Assembly: GCA_016716305.1 (NCBI GenBank)
Contig: JADJWP010000002.1
Location: forward strand, 2,478,501 to 2,542,500
Direction: 5' to 3'
Length of the DNA: 64,000 bases
DNA from: Chloracidobacterium sp.
GTDB taxonomy: Bacteria; Acidobacteriota; Blastocatellia; Pyrinomonadales; Pyrinomonadaceae
In this document: piece after piece, positions 54,503 through 63,314 of the stretch
How positions within the stretch are numbered: position 1 is the stretch's first letter
How the letters are laid out: every line of letters begins with the position of its first letter
Position numbers and translations under genes: made by a program
The notes under the pieces: generated by a model
The model's database searches: none
Told to the model about the DNA's origin: nothing
Seen by the model: only the letters and a program-made list of their open reading frames with translations

Positions 54503-54845
54503 TTATTATGTGAAATCGACGGCCCAATTTAACCCAATCATCGTTCATGAGGCTATTTATGTCAATTTTCAAAAAAATAGCTCAAAAGGCCCAAATAGTT
54601 CTTGACAGTGGCCGTAAATATAAGTAAATTCTCATTCGTCAATCAAAACGCACACACGATAGTTTCTAATAATCTTGCAGTTTAAGATTTGATATTTGGC
54701 TTTGGTTGTTGTCTCCGACTCAGGTTAGGGCTACACCTGCGCCCGCCCCATTTTTTTGCGGCGGAACTGTTTCCCTCAAAGGTCGATCGACAGATTGTAT
54801 TTTAGATTCAGGGATCTTTTTGAAGTTGTAGGAGGAATTCGCAAA
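54503..54845. other. Regulatory region between kynA and the cold-shock gene
   Basis: These 343 bases hold no gene. The part nearest kynA should contain its promoter. Most of the rest is likely the long 5' leader of the cold-shock gene. A sigma70-like promoter sits at 54602-54630. About 210 bases then run to the ATG, including a CAGGT/ACCTG hairpin around 54721-54739 and a T run after 54749. Long leaders are typical of cspA-type genes, which use RNA structure to control translation in the cold. Confidence 0.6.
54602..54630 (+). promoter_or_regulatory. Sigma70-type promoter candidate for the cold-shock gene
   Basis: There is a perfect -35 TTGACA (54602-54607), a 17-base spacer, and a TAAATT -10-like hexamer (54625-54630; four of six matches). 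An AT-rich TATAAG overlaps the spacer. It points toward the cold-shock gene and gives a leader of about 210 bases. Confidence 0.55.
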
Positions 54846-55055
54846 ATGTCTAAAACTGTAGGTATGGTCAAATGGTTTAACAACGCCAAAGGGTATGGCT
54901 TTATCGAGCAACCCGGCGAGCAGGATATTTTCGTGCATTACAGCGCGATCACCGGAGATGGCTACAAGACCCTAATTCAGGGTCAGGAAGTCGAGTTTGA
55001 GGTCACCAATGGTCCAAAGGGGCCGCAGGCCGAAAACGTGATGAAAGTGGCCTGA
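54846..55055 (+). CDS. cspA: Cold-shock protein, CspA family
   Basis: This 69-residue protein is a single cold-shock domain with both RNA-binding motifs: KGYGFI (RNP1) and DIFVHY (RNP2). It starts MSKTVGMVKWFNN. A textbook GGAGG site (54831-54835) lies 10 bases before the ATG, which decides the start against a longer upstream frame. CspA proteins are RNA chaperones. The long leader suggests temperature control. A strong terminator follows. Confidence 0.94.
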   Translation: MSKTVGMVKWFNNAKGYGFIEQPGEQDIFVHYSAITGDGYKTLIQGQEVEFEVTNGPKGPQAENVMKVA

Positions 55056-55107
55056 CTGTTATTCCAATTGTACCGTCTTCGATTCTCCTACAGAGTCGGT
55101 AAACACG

Positions 55108-55139
55108 AAAAAGCGAATCCGGACTTGGATTCGCTTTTT
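55108..55139. terminator. Bidirectional terminator after the cold-shock gene
   Basis: A 13-bp perfect stem (AAAAAGCGAATCC / GGATTCGCTTTTT) lies between convergent genes with T runs on both strands. This is the strongest terminator in the window. Confidence 0.92.
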
Positions 55140-55143
55140 GATT

Positions 55144-55464
55144 TTAGACAAGTTCCTCGCCTCTGGCTCTGAGCGTCCGCCGCCATAACTCGCGGTACGA
55201 CGTGAATCGTGAGATCAGCCCGTTAAGCTGATATCGCTGAGCGAATGTCAGCGTGCGAATGTCAGAGAGCCGCTTGATGTTGGCCTCGAGCCTCGCTCGG
55301 GCCTCGAGCGGCGGACGACGAACCGCACCATTGAAGAAAATATCGAATTCGATCTTCAGCCTTCTGATCGAGTCTTCTAAACGCGATAGTTCCTGATCGA
55401 TCGCAACCGTAGCTTCTATGCGGGATGAGGTTTTTCTTTCGAACGAATTTCCAAGTGGACGCAT
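55144..55464 (-). CDS. Small conserved-looking helical protein of unknown function next to selA
   Basis: The 106-residue product starts at MRPLGNSFERK. It is soluble and strongly helical with heptad-like spacing (ELSRLEDSIRRLKIEFDIFFNGAVRRPPLEARARLEANIKRL). The FDIFFNG...PRPP-like turn recalls small proteins seen in Acidobacteriota genomes (recollection only). It diverges from selA with a 107-base gap. The 67 residues upstream of the ATG in the open frame are probably not translated. It may be a small regulator. Confidence 0.6.
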   Translation of the reverse strand: MRPLGNSFERKTSSRIEATVAIDQELSRLEDSIRRLKIEFDIFFNGAVRRPPLEARARLEANIKRLSDIRTLTFAQRYQLNGLISRFTSYRELWRRTLRARGEELV

Positions 55465-55571
55465 TGTTGTAATATTGAGTCGGAAGGTATAGAGGGTGGA
55501 AGCCCACCAATAAATAAATAGGCAATAATGCCGTCGTTTCAGAAACGGCGTGCGGAAGTTGGAAGGATGCG

Positions 55572-57005
55572 ATGAGCAAGCCTGGTGAGCGGTCAATGAA
55601 GGATGTACTTGTGAATCTGCCGTCCGTTGACGAGGTCTACAGGACTGCTGTAGGAAATGGGGCATTGGCGTCGGTCGGTTCGACCCTTGGAGCTGCTTTG
55701 GTCCGCAGGGTCATCGCCGATGTCAGGGATGAAATGCTTGAGAATCGCGAACAGGGAAAGGACGGTCAGCAAAAATACGATCGCGATTCATTAAAGGAGC
55801 TGATAATCGGGCGTCTTGATCGGGAGATCAGGTCAGAAATGGAGCCAAGTGTTCGTCGGGTCATCAACGCGACCGGCGTTGTTATTCACACCAACCTCGG
55901 CCGGGCGCCGTTGAGCGTGGAAGCATCTGAAGCCGTCGATGCGGCCTCAAGATATTGCACGCTCGAGTACGATATCGGTACCGGAAAACGCGGAAGACGG
56001 GCAGCCGCCGCGGAGCGGATGATCTGTTCGATAACCGGTGCCAACGCATCTCTGATAGTCAATAACTGTGCGGCAGCCGCTTTATTGGTGCTCACGGTTT
56101 TCGGCAAAGGGAAAGAGGTAATCGTTTCACGAGGCGAACTTGTCGAGATCGGAGGTGATTTTCGCGTTCCTGATGTGCTCGAACAATCGGGGGCGATCCT
56201 TCGAGAAGTTGGAACAACGAATCGAACGAAAGCAGCCGATTACGAGAGAGCGATAGGGGCCGATACATCGATGTTCCTTCGCGTACATCCGTCCAACTAC
56301 GTGATCCAGGGATTTACGTCTGCACCCTCGGTCGAAGAATTGGTCGCGATCGCTAATAAACACCAGATCTTGTTTGTTGAAGACCAGGGTTCGGGTGCGC
56401 TGGTCGACCTGAAGGAATTCGGATTGGGAGGCGAGCCGCTCGTCGGCCGATCGATCGCAGCCGGTGCCGATCTGGTCACCTTCAGCGGCGATAAGCTTCT
56501 CGGTGGACCTCAGTCGGGGATAATCGCCGGAAAGACCGAACATATAGAAAAGCTGCGTAAACACCCGCTCTATCGAGCCTTGCGTCCAGGAAAGCTTGTT
56601 TACGCCGGGCTCGAGGCTACCCTCGCAGCATATTTGCGTGAAACACATTTTCGCGAGATACCTGTATTACAGATGCTATCGATGTCGGCCAGCGAGATCG
56701 AGGACCGCGTGCTCCGATTCGCCGAAACACTTTCTCATTCGCTCCCAGCGGACACGAAAATTCGCATTGAAGTGATTCGCGGCTCGTCGGTCATCGGCGG
56801 CGGTTCCTCTCCGGGTATCGATCACGATACGAGCCTTATCGCACTAGACAGCGATGAGATGTCGGCGTCAAAGATCGAAAGCCGCCTGCGGCGATCCGAG
56901 TTTCCGGTAATAGCACGCATAGAGGATGAGAGGGTATTGATAGATCTGCGAACCGTGGCTATTGACGAAGAACCAAGCCTGGCAGCGGCGATCTGCGCGT
57001 TCTAG
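55572..57005 (+). CDS. selA: L-seryl-tRNA(Sec) selenium transferase (SelA)
   Basis: SelA converts Ser-tRNA(Sec) to Sec-tRNA(Sec) with selenophosphate in bacteria. The 477-residue protein has the N-terminal LPSVDEVYR, INATGVVIHTNLGRAPLS, the GTGKRGRRAA loop and the PLP lysine K308 (TFSGDKLLGGPQSG). The length is family-like. A GGAAGG site precedes the ATG. Its presence implies selenocysteine use in this organism, yet selB, selC and selD are not in the window. It converges on serC. Confidence 0.93.
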   Translation: MSKPGERSMKDVLVNLPSVDEVYRTAVGNGALASVGSTLGAALVRRVIADVRDEMLENREQGKDGQQKYDRDSLKELIIGRLDREIRSEMEPSVRRVINATGVVIHTNLGRAPLSVEASEAVDAASRYCTLEYDIGTGKRGRRAAAAERMICSITGANASLIVNNCAAAALLVLTVFGKGKEVIVSRGELVEIGGDFRVPDVLEQSGAILREVGTTNRTKAADYERAIGADTSMFLRVHPSNYVIQGFTSAPSVEELVAIANKHQILFVEDQGSGALVDLKEFGLGGEPLVGRSIAAGADLVTFSGDKLLGGPQSGIIAGKTEHIEKLRKHPLYRALRPGKLVYAGLEATLAAYLRETHFREIPVLQMLSMSASEIEDRVLRFAETLSHSLPADTKIRIEVIRGSSVIGGGSSPGIDHDTSLIALDSDEMSASKIESRLRRSEFPVIARIEDERVLIDLRTVAIDEEPSLAAAICAF

Positions 57006-57031
57006 TCCGAGACGGATCCCGAAGAGGCATG

Positions 57032-58120
57032 TCAGCCATTCCTGGAAGTGAAGTCCTGCATGAACTCTGACAGCAGGTCGGCGCCTTCTGTCGGGAATGC
57101 ATTGTAGATCGAAGCTCTGATTCCGCCAACCGAGCGATGTCCTCTTAGGCCGTCCATTCCCATTTTTTCGGCTTCGGAAGCGAAGCGCTCTTCGAGCTCC
57201 TGATCCCGCAGCCGAAAGGTCACGTTCATCAGCGACCGGGCGGCTCGTTCGGCGTGCCCGGTATAAAATCCATCGCTCGCATCGATCGCGGCGTAGATCT
57301 TCGCCGCCTTTGCCCGGTTCCGCTCCGCAATTGCGTCGAGTCCGCCTTCATTCATCAGCCATTCACAAACCAGGCCAATAAGGTAAATTCCCCACGTGTT
57401 CGGCGTGTTCGGCATCGAATCGGCGTCTGCAAAGGTGCGGTAATCGAGCAATGATGGAAGGCCCTGAGGCCGGCGCTCGAGAAGATCGTCACGTATGATC
57501 ACGACCGTCAAACCGCTTGGGCCTATATTCTTTTGTGCGCCGGCATAGATCAATGCATATTTGTCGACCTCTATCGGTTTCGAAAGTATGTTCGACGAGG
57601 CGTCGCAAACGACCGGTATTCCGCCGGCGTCAAGATCGCGTCCGAACTCGACGCCTTCGATCGTCTCGTTCGATGTGTAGTGAACATACGCGGCGTCGCG
57701 GCTAAAGGTCAGTGATTCGATATCCGGAACGCTGCGGTAACCTTCTTCGCGCGTCGAAATCACGGTGTTTGTCCGACCAAACTTGCTCGCCTCAGCCAGA
57801 GCCTTTTCGCCCCATGCGCCGGTGATGACGTAATCTGCGACATTGTCACGATCCAACAGGTTCATAGGAACCATCGAGAACTGCAACGAGGCACCGCCCT
57901 GAAGAAAAAGAACACGATAGTTACCCGGAATACCAAGAAGTCGTCGCAGGCCGGACTCTGCGTTGTGTAGCACACGCTCAAAGTGCGACGATCTATGGCT
58001 GATCTCCATTACACTCATTCCGAGGCCATTCAAAGAGAGGATCTCGTCGCGAGCCCGCTCCAATACGGGCAGAGGCAACATCGCCGGCCCTGAACTGAAA
58101 TTGAAGATCCGATCGCTCAT
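57032..58120 (-). CDS. serC: Phosphoserine aminotransferase (SerC)
   Basis: SerC makes phosphoserine in serine synthesis and serves the pyridoxal phosphate pathway in some bacteria. The 362-residue sequence shows FNFSSGPAMLPLPVLE, the phosphate-binding GGASLQFSMVPMNLL, and the PLP lysine K197 (YAGAQKNIGPSG). The length is standard. It converges on selA with 26 bases between and no terminator. Since SelA acts on serine charged to tRNA, the proximity is noteworthy but may be coincidental. Confidence 0.94.
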   Translation of the reverse strand: MSDRIFNFSSGPAMLPLPVLERARDEILSLNGLGMSVMEISHRSSHFERVLHNAESGLRRLLGIPGNYRVLFLQGGASLQFSMVPMNLLDRDNVADYVITGAWGEKALAEASKFGRTNTVISTREEGYRSVPDIESLTFSRDAAYVHYTSNETIEGVEFGRDLDAGGIPVVCDASSNILSKPIEVDKYALIYAGAQKNIGPSGLTVVIIRDDLLERRPQGLPSLLDYRTFADADSMPNTPNTWGIYLIGLVCEWLMNEGGLDAIAERNRAKAAKIYAAIDASDGFYTGHAERAARSLMNVTFRLRDQELEERFASEAEKMGMDGLRGHRSVGGIRASIYNAFPTEGADLLSEFMQDFTSRNG

Positions 58121-58349
58121 AGCGCTTTAGACGTTTATCCGGCCCCTAGGCCGAAGTTGCTAAATTAGCACACACAAGCGGGTATTTTCATGCCTTAACG
58201 TAAGAAATTCCGGTCCGATCAGGCAGGTGAACTTCGGAAATCCAGCCTACTTGAGATAAAATGGCAGAAAGTAAATAAACGCCGGCCGAAAATATTGCAT
58301 CATAGGAAATCGTTCGGCAATGTCTCGGCAGACGTTCGGAGGTAGAGTT

Positions 58350-59654
58350 ATGAATCGAAACAAGATTTTTGCGGCAGTCGGCGGGCTGTGTCTTTTGTTG
58401 GTCTTCGGGTCGGTCGCTTTTTCGCAGACTGCGATCGTTCGAGGCGTGGTCAAGGCAAAGCAGGCTGACGGAACTGAAGTGCCCGTCGCCGGAGCCCTTG
58501 TTGAGCCTTACCGCGTTGATGTTCAGAGCGGTAGAGCCCCGTCCACAAAGACAAATCGCCGAGGCGAATTTAACTTTGTCGGATTCGGGCTCGCTTACAA
58601 ATATGTGCTTGCGGTAAGCGGCGAGGGAATTGCTCCGACGGTCTACCAGAACGTTCGTGCCGGGATGGAGGATATCTCCATTCTGGTTGTCGCTGGTGAT
58701 GGCAAGGTATATACCGAGGCCGAGGTGCGAAGCCTGGCGTCGCAGACGGCACCTTCGTTGGATGGTAAGAACGCCGAGCAGTTGAAGAAAGAAGAAGAGG
58801 AATATCAGAAACAGCTTGAAAAATATAATGCCGAAAAGGCGAAAGCAGAAAATGTGAACAAGATCGTGAACGCAGCCCTGAAAGACGGTGACGCGGCATT
58901 CAAGTCGAAGAATTACGATCTTGCGATATCAAAGTTTGACGAGGGCATAAATGCCGATCCGGAGTTCGAGGGTAGTGCACCGGTATTGCTCAATTACAAA
59001 GGGGCAGCATTGCGAACACGCGGTTTCGAGGCGTACGAACGCTCGGCAAAAGGCGATCCGGCCAACAAAGCAACGGAAATGGCAAAAGCGAAGGCCGACT
59101 TCCTTGGCGCGATCGAAGCTTTCGAGCGTGGGCTGACGGTAATAAAGAATGCGAAAACCACCGATGCGGCCGTATTGGCGAATCTGGAAGCAAATCGCCG
59201 AAATATCCTGGCGAATGCGGTCGAGACGTATCGACTCGTCGTTAGGACAAAGGCAGATGTGACGAAAGCGATGGATGCGATCCCGATCTACGATCAGTAT
59301 TTCATAGTCGAAAAAGATCCGGCATTGGCGCTCAAAGCAAGAGTCAACCTAGGCGACATCCTGCGCGAGGCTGGTGAATCTGAACCATCGATCGCTGCAT
59401 ATCGCGTCGCTCTCGAGGCCGCGCCGGATAACGCCGACGCGATGGCAGGTATCGGCCTTTCGCTTTTTAACCTTGGCGTTATCGAAGACGACAAAGCGAA
59501 GATGCAGGAAGGGCTGAATTTCATGCAGAAGTTTGCTGATACTGCCCCCGATTCGCATCCGCTAAAGACAAGTGTCAAAGAAGCGGTCGAATATCTAAAA
59601 ACAGAGCAAAAGCTCGCACCTCAGAAAGCGGCACCGGCTCGACGCCGAACCTGA
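58350..59654 (+). CDS. Secreted protein with carboxypeptidase-regulatory-like and TPR domains
   Basis: This 434-residue protein has a perfect GGAGG site (58338-58342) before the ATG. A signal peptide (MNRNKIFAAVGGLCLLLVFGSVAFSQ) leads to a CarboxypepD_reg-like domain (about 27-115; IVRGVVKAKQADGTEVPVAGALVEPYR). A coiled coil (KKEEEEYQKQLEKYNAEKAKAENV) and TPR repeats in the C-terminal half (ISKFDEGINADPEFEGSAPVLLNYKG, SIAAYRVALEAAPDNADAMAGIGLSLFNLG) follow. It looks like a periplasmic scaffold protein. The partner is unknown. A strong terminator follows. Confidence 0.8.
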   Translation: MNRNKIFAAVGGLCLLLVFGSVAFSQTAIVRGVVKAKQADGTEVPVAGALVEPYRVDVQSGRAPSTKTNRRGEFNFVGFGLAYKYVLAVSGEGIAPTVYQNVRAGMEDISILVVAGDGKVYTEAEVRSLASQTAPSLDGKNAEQLKKEEEEYQKQLEKYNAEKAKAENVNKIVNAALKDGDAAFKSKNYDLAISKFDEGINADPEFEGSAPVLLNYKGAALRTRGFEAYERSAKGDPANKATEMAKAKADFLGAIEAFERGLTVIKNAKTTDAAVLANLEANRRNILANAVETYRLVVRTKADVTKAMDAIPIYDQYFIVEKDPALALKARVNLGDILREAGESEPSIAAYRVALEAAPDNADAMAGIGLSLFNLGVIEDDKAKMQEGLNFMQKFADTAPDSHPLKTSVKEAVEYLKTEQKLAPQKAAPARRRT

Positions 59655-59679
59655 TCGTGCGGTCACGTTTACACGTATG

Positions 59680-59705
59680 CCCGGGCCGCGTGCCCGGGTT
59701 TTTTT
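59680..59705 (+). terminator. Terminator of the TPR protein gene
   Basis: A 7-bp GC-only stem (CCCGGGC / GCCCGGG) with a 5-base loop is followed by seven Ts. It stops 26 bases after the stop codon. Confidence 0.9.
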
Positions 59706-59816
59706 GATTCCAAGGTGAAAGACGCGTTCAATTTTATTGTCACAATTCCCCAGATCACGGTGTTCTTCTGGCGTAGGGCAACCAAACAAAAAAGAAATGA
59801 TCTGCGGAGGCATCTA

Positions 59817-60692
59817 ATGAACAACTCATATTTCAGAACCATTGCCGGCTCGGCGATGGCATTTATTATCATCGTTTTCGGCTCGTATGTGATCGCAGCA
59901 CAGAGTGCAACGACCGGCAATTGGCGGGCCTCGACAAAGGAAAAGCAGCCCGGAGAACTGCATATCTCTTTCGAACGAAAGTCCGAAAAATATGGTAAAA
60001 ATTCTCACGGATCGTTCTTTTCGTACGACGATCTCAGAGGCCTGACGCCGGAACAGACAAAGAACGGGCGTGTACGATTCAGCATCGTCCGTGAGGCCGG
60101 AACACTTGATTGCGAAGGCTCGTTCACCGACGGTGTAGGAACCGGAACGTTTCAATTTAACGCAAACGAAAGTTTCGTTCAGGGAATGCGAAGCCGTGGT
60201 TTTGAGTTCAATGACGAGAGGCTCTTTTCGGCTACGACTCTGAACCTAACGCTCGCATTTGCCGACAACCTTCTGTCAGCGAACTTCGGAAAGCTCGATA
60301 CAGACGACCTATTCAAGGCGCTGATCTTTAAGATCACCCCGGAATTCATGGCTGAGATGAAGGCAACCGGATTTCCGAATCTCGGAATGGAGGAACTCGT
60401 CAAGGCACGTATCTTCAAGATCGACGCTAAATACGTTCGTGAGATCAAGGACATGGGATTTGGCGTCACCGATTTCGAGAATCTGGTCAAATACCGGATC
60501 TTCAAAGTAACGCCCGAATTTCTTGCGGAAATGAAGAACGAAGGCCTCACTGACATTGATCCTGAAGATGTCGTCAAACTACGGATCTTTAAGATCGATG
60601 CCGCTTACGTTCGCCAGGCTCGTGCCGAGGATCCTAATATCTCGGTGGAGAAGATCGTGCAGAAGAAGATAGGTGCGTGGTCGCGAAATTAG
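59817..60692 (+). CDS. Secreted protein with four ~28-residue repeats
   Basis: The 291-residue product starts at ATG 59817, preceded by GGAGG (59806-59810). The N terminus carries a signal-like hydrophobic segment (about 9-28). A beta-rich domain (about 30-150) follows. Four diverged repeats cover residues 160-271, each reading roughly [LV]xDDLVKARIFKI[DT]xxYxxEMKxxGF. Similar short repeats occur at the ends of M56/BlaR1-type peptidases in Acidobacteriota and Bacteroidota (recollection). No catalytic motif is visible. It is followed by a strong terminator. Confidence 0.75.
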   Translation: MNNSYFRTIAGSAMAFIIIVFGSYVIAAQSATTGNWRASTKEKQPGELHISFERKSEKYGKNSHGSFFSYDDLRGLTPEQTKNGRVRFSIVREAGTLDCEGSFTDGVGTGTFQFNANESFVQGMRSRGFEFNDERLFSATTLNLTLAFADNLLSANFGKLDTDDLFKALIFKITPEFMAEMKATGFPNLGMEELVKARIFKIDAKYVREIKDMGFGVTDFENLVKYRIFKVTPEFLAEMKNEGLTDIDPEDVVKLRIFKIDAAYVRQARAEDPNISVEKIVQKKIGAWSRN

Positions 60693-60718
60693 TCACATTG
60701 CGACGTTCACTTCAGCTT

Positions 60719-60745
60719 GAGCCGGCACGATGCCGGCTCTTTTTT
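60719..60745 (+). terminator. Terminator of the repeat-protein gene
   Basis: A perfect 9-bp stem (GAGCCGGCA / TGCCGGCTC) with a CGA loop is followed by six Ts. Confidence 0.9.
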
Positions 60746-60841
60746 GTTTACTCAATAAAGTCGGGCGTGATAGACTTCGAAGATGCAAAATAAGTTTTAA
60801 CATCACCTAATTCCAGCCTTTCTCCCAAGAAACCCCTCGCT

Positions 60842-62533
60842 ATGAAGCATTTCAACAAGTTCGCTTTCGTTCTGGCATTACTGATATCGTCAACGACCGA
60901 TGCCGCATCGGCTGTCTATGAAGTGAGAGAAGGTACGGCGATGACATCGATCGGCCAGGTTCCGTGGGCGACCCTGCAGCCGGGTGATACCGTTCTTATC
61001 CATTGGAGGGCCCAGCCCTACAAAGAAAAATGGGTGATCTGCCGGCAGGGAACGGCCGAAAGCCCAATAACGATAAGCGGCGTTCCAGGGCCGAATGGCG
61101 AACTTCCCGTGATCGACGGCAATGGCGCGACGACGCCGAGCAACCTTAACTTTTGGAGTGAGCAACGCGGCGTGATCAAGATCGGCGGATCGAACGTCCC
61201 GGCGGATACAATGCCGCGACATATAATCATCGAGAACCTGGAGATCCGCGGGGCACACCCGGATTATCAATTCACCGGCCGAAACAATGTCGTTCAGAAC
61301 TACACATCGGCAGCTTCACCGATCTTTGTCGAGAAAGGCGAACATATCACCATTCGCAACAACATAATAACCGACGGCGCAAATGGTTTTTTTGTCGCAT
61401 CGAACGACAGCGCAGTCTCGCGGAATATCCTTGTTGAGGGCAATTACATCTACGGCAACGGGATCGTCGGCAGCATCTTTCAACACAACAATTACACCGC
61501 GGCGATCGGCATTACATTTCAATACAACCGGTTCGGGCCGCTGCGGTCAGGTTCGCCCGGGGTCAATCTGAAAGACCGCTCGGCCGGGCTTGTCGTCCGT
61601 TACAACTGGATCGAAGGCGGAAACCGTAACATCGACATGGTCGACGGCGAAGACACGGCGATCATCCGAAATGATCCGGCCTACCGAAAGACGTTCGTGT
61701 ACGGCAATGTCCTGATCAAACAGGACGGCGGAAATAATCAGGCGGTTCACTATGGCGGCGACAGCGGCACGACCGCTAATTATCGCAAAGGCAAGCTCTA
61801 TTTTTACAATAACACGTTGTATTCGATCAGGGCCGGGACGACCGTTGTGATGCGGCTTTCGACAAACGATGAGACCGCTGATTCGCGCAACAACATCCTC
61901 GTTAACACCGCCGCCGGAACAAACATGGCGATGCTTGCCGAGGCAGGTACGCTTGCCCTTGCAAATAACTGGGCGAAGACCGGCTGGCGAAATTCGCATG
62001 AAGGCGGGGCATTCACAGGCAGTGTGACCGGGGGAACGACCATGATCACAGGCACGTCACCCGGATTCGTCGATACGGCGACACAGGATCTCGCTCTTGC
62101 GGCTGATTCGGCGGCGATCGATGCAGGGACCGCGCTCCACCCGGATGCGATACCTGATCACAACGTTGTTCGGCAATATGTGAAACATCGAATGAGCTTA
62201 TCGCGGCCGGTCAGCGGTCCGTTCGATCTTGGTGCATTCGAATTTACCTCAACAGCCCCGGTGCAGATGGTCACCACCGCACTGCCCGATACCCTTTATC
62301 TGAGGCACTTCTATCAAACACTAGCGGCCGCTGGCGGCTCCGGGAATTACGTCTGGACGGTTTCGGCCGGTACCCTGCCGCCCGGAATTCAGCTTGACGC
62401 AACGACGGGAATACTTCGCGGAAGGGCACGTCTGAAAGGCATTTGGGTATTCACACTTACGGCGAGAGACGAGCAAAATTCCGCACTTTCTGCGAGCCGG
62501 CAATTCACGATCGAAAGCGATCTTCATCAATGA
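60842..62533 (+). CDS. Secreted right-handed beta-helix protein with C-terminal Ig-like domain
   Basis: This 563-residue protein has a signal peptide (about 1-24). A region rich in N-N/I-I ladders (HIIIENLEIRG, HITIRNNIITDGANGFFV, ILVEGNYIYGNGIV, LVVRYNWIEGG) is typical of right-handed parallel beta-helices, as in polysaccharide lyases. The C-terminal ~95 residues form a putative Ig (He_PIG) domain (YQTLAAAGGSGNYVWTVSAGTLPPGIQLD). It probably binds or cleaves a glycan. Catalytic residues cannot be picked by eye. The gene is preceded by the terminator of its neighbour. Confidence 0.82.
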   Translation: MKHFNKFAFVLALLISSTTDAASAVYEVREGTAMTSIGQVPWATLQPGDTVLIHWRAQPYKEKWVICRQGTAESPITISGVPGPNGELPVIDGNGATTPSNLNFWSEQRGVIKIGGSNVPADTMPRHIIIENLEIRGAHPDYQFTGRNNVVQNYTSAASPIFVEKGEHITIRNNIITDGANGFFVASNDSAVSRNILVEGNYIYGNGIVGSIFQHNNYTAAIGITFQYNRFGPLRSGSPGVNLKDRSAGLVVRYNWIEGGNRNIDMVDGEDTAIIRNDPAYRKTFVYGNVLIKQDGGNNQAVHYGGDSGTTANYRKGKLYFYNNTLYSIRAGTTVVMRLSTNDETADSRNNILVNTAAGTNMAMLAEAGTLALANNWAKTGWRNSHEGGAFTGSVTGGTTMITGTSPGFVDTATQDLALAADSAAIDAGTALHPDAIPDHNVVRQYVKHRMSLSRPVSGPFDLGAFEFTSTAPVQMVTTALPDTLYLRHFYQTLAAAGGSGNYVWTVSAGTLPPGIQLDATTGILRGRARLKGIWVFTLTARDEQNSALSASRQFTIESDLHQ

Positions 62534-62543
62534 ATTGAGCCGA

Positions 62544-63200
62544 TCATTCGAATTGTTTTTTGAAGTCGTCGACGGCGCTTTTGATCGTTTCGATCTCGGC
62601 ACGCAGTTCGGCTACTTCGTTCTCGAGCCTTTCGATCCGCGACGACGTGCTGCCAGAATTTGCCGGAGCATCAGACCCCGAACTCGAACAAGCGACAACC
62701 TCGACCGGACCCGACAATAGATGAGCGAAACGCGATTCTTTCTGTCCAGGCTGACGTTCGAGTTTGACAATAAGCGGTTCCGGGCGGCTGGCGAGTTCGT
62801 CGAGCGTTTCCTGAACCTCGCCCAAACCGCCAAATTCATAAAGCCTGTCAGACCTGCCGCGAAGCTCGCCGACCGTCTGCGGCCCGCGAAGCAGCAGAAG
62901 TGCGACGACGGCGACGCCGGCAGCATCCAGATCGAAGACGGTCGGCAACATGTGTTTGTACTTTACCGTCCGGCTCGAACTTCCGTAATAGAGATAGACA
63001 AGGTTCTTGTCGCGAAGGCTGTCGATGGCGGCGAGTATCTCGCTCTCGCCGAGCGACATCACCGGTTCGCGATTGCTCTTCTGATTGCACGCGGCCGTCA
63101 GGGCGTTGAGTGTGAGCGGATAATATTCGGGCGTGGTCAGCTGCTTTTCAACAAGACTGCCAAGAACTCGTGCCTCGGTTGCGTTAATGATCGTGGACAT
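62544..63200 (-). CDS. yceH: YceH/DUF480-family protein
   Basis: The 218-residue protein has the YceH winged-helix pair: ATEARVLGSLVEKQLTTPEYYPLTLNALTAACNQKSNREPV is the family N-terminal block. LLLRGPQTVGELRGRSDRLYEFGGLGEVQETLDEL follows, and the C terminus is a coiled coil (RLENEVAELRAEIETI). YceH proteins are conserved DNA-binding-like proteins of uncertain function. It converges on the beta-helix gene with 10 bases between. Confidence 0.9.
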   Translation of the reverse strand: MSTIINATEARVLGSLVEKQLTTPEYYPLTLNALTAACNQKSNREPVMSLGESEILAAIDSLRDKNLVYLYYGSSSRTVKYKHMLPTVFDLDAAGVAVVALLLLRGPQTVGELRGRSDRLYEFGGLGEVQETLDELASRPEPLIVKLERQPGQKESRFAHLLSGPVEVVACSSSGSDAPANSGSTSSRIERLENEVAELRAEIETIKSAVDDFKKQFE

Positions 63201-63314
63201 AATGCGTACTCAGGCTTTCATAATACTCCGCATCGATCAAAGACGGTAAGTCATCAGCCCGGGAAAACGCGCCTTTGCGTCATCGGCGGCTTTGCGTGAA
63301 AATGTAATGAACCT

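Noticed and set aside
55572..57005. A selenoprotein gene near selA
   Set aside because: Domain lengths of neighbouring genes are complete and none appears split at an in-frame TGA.
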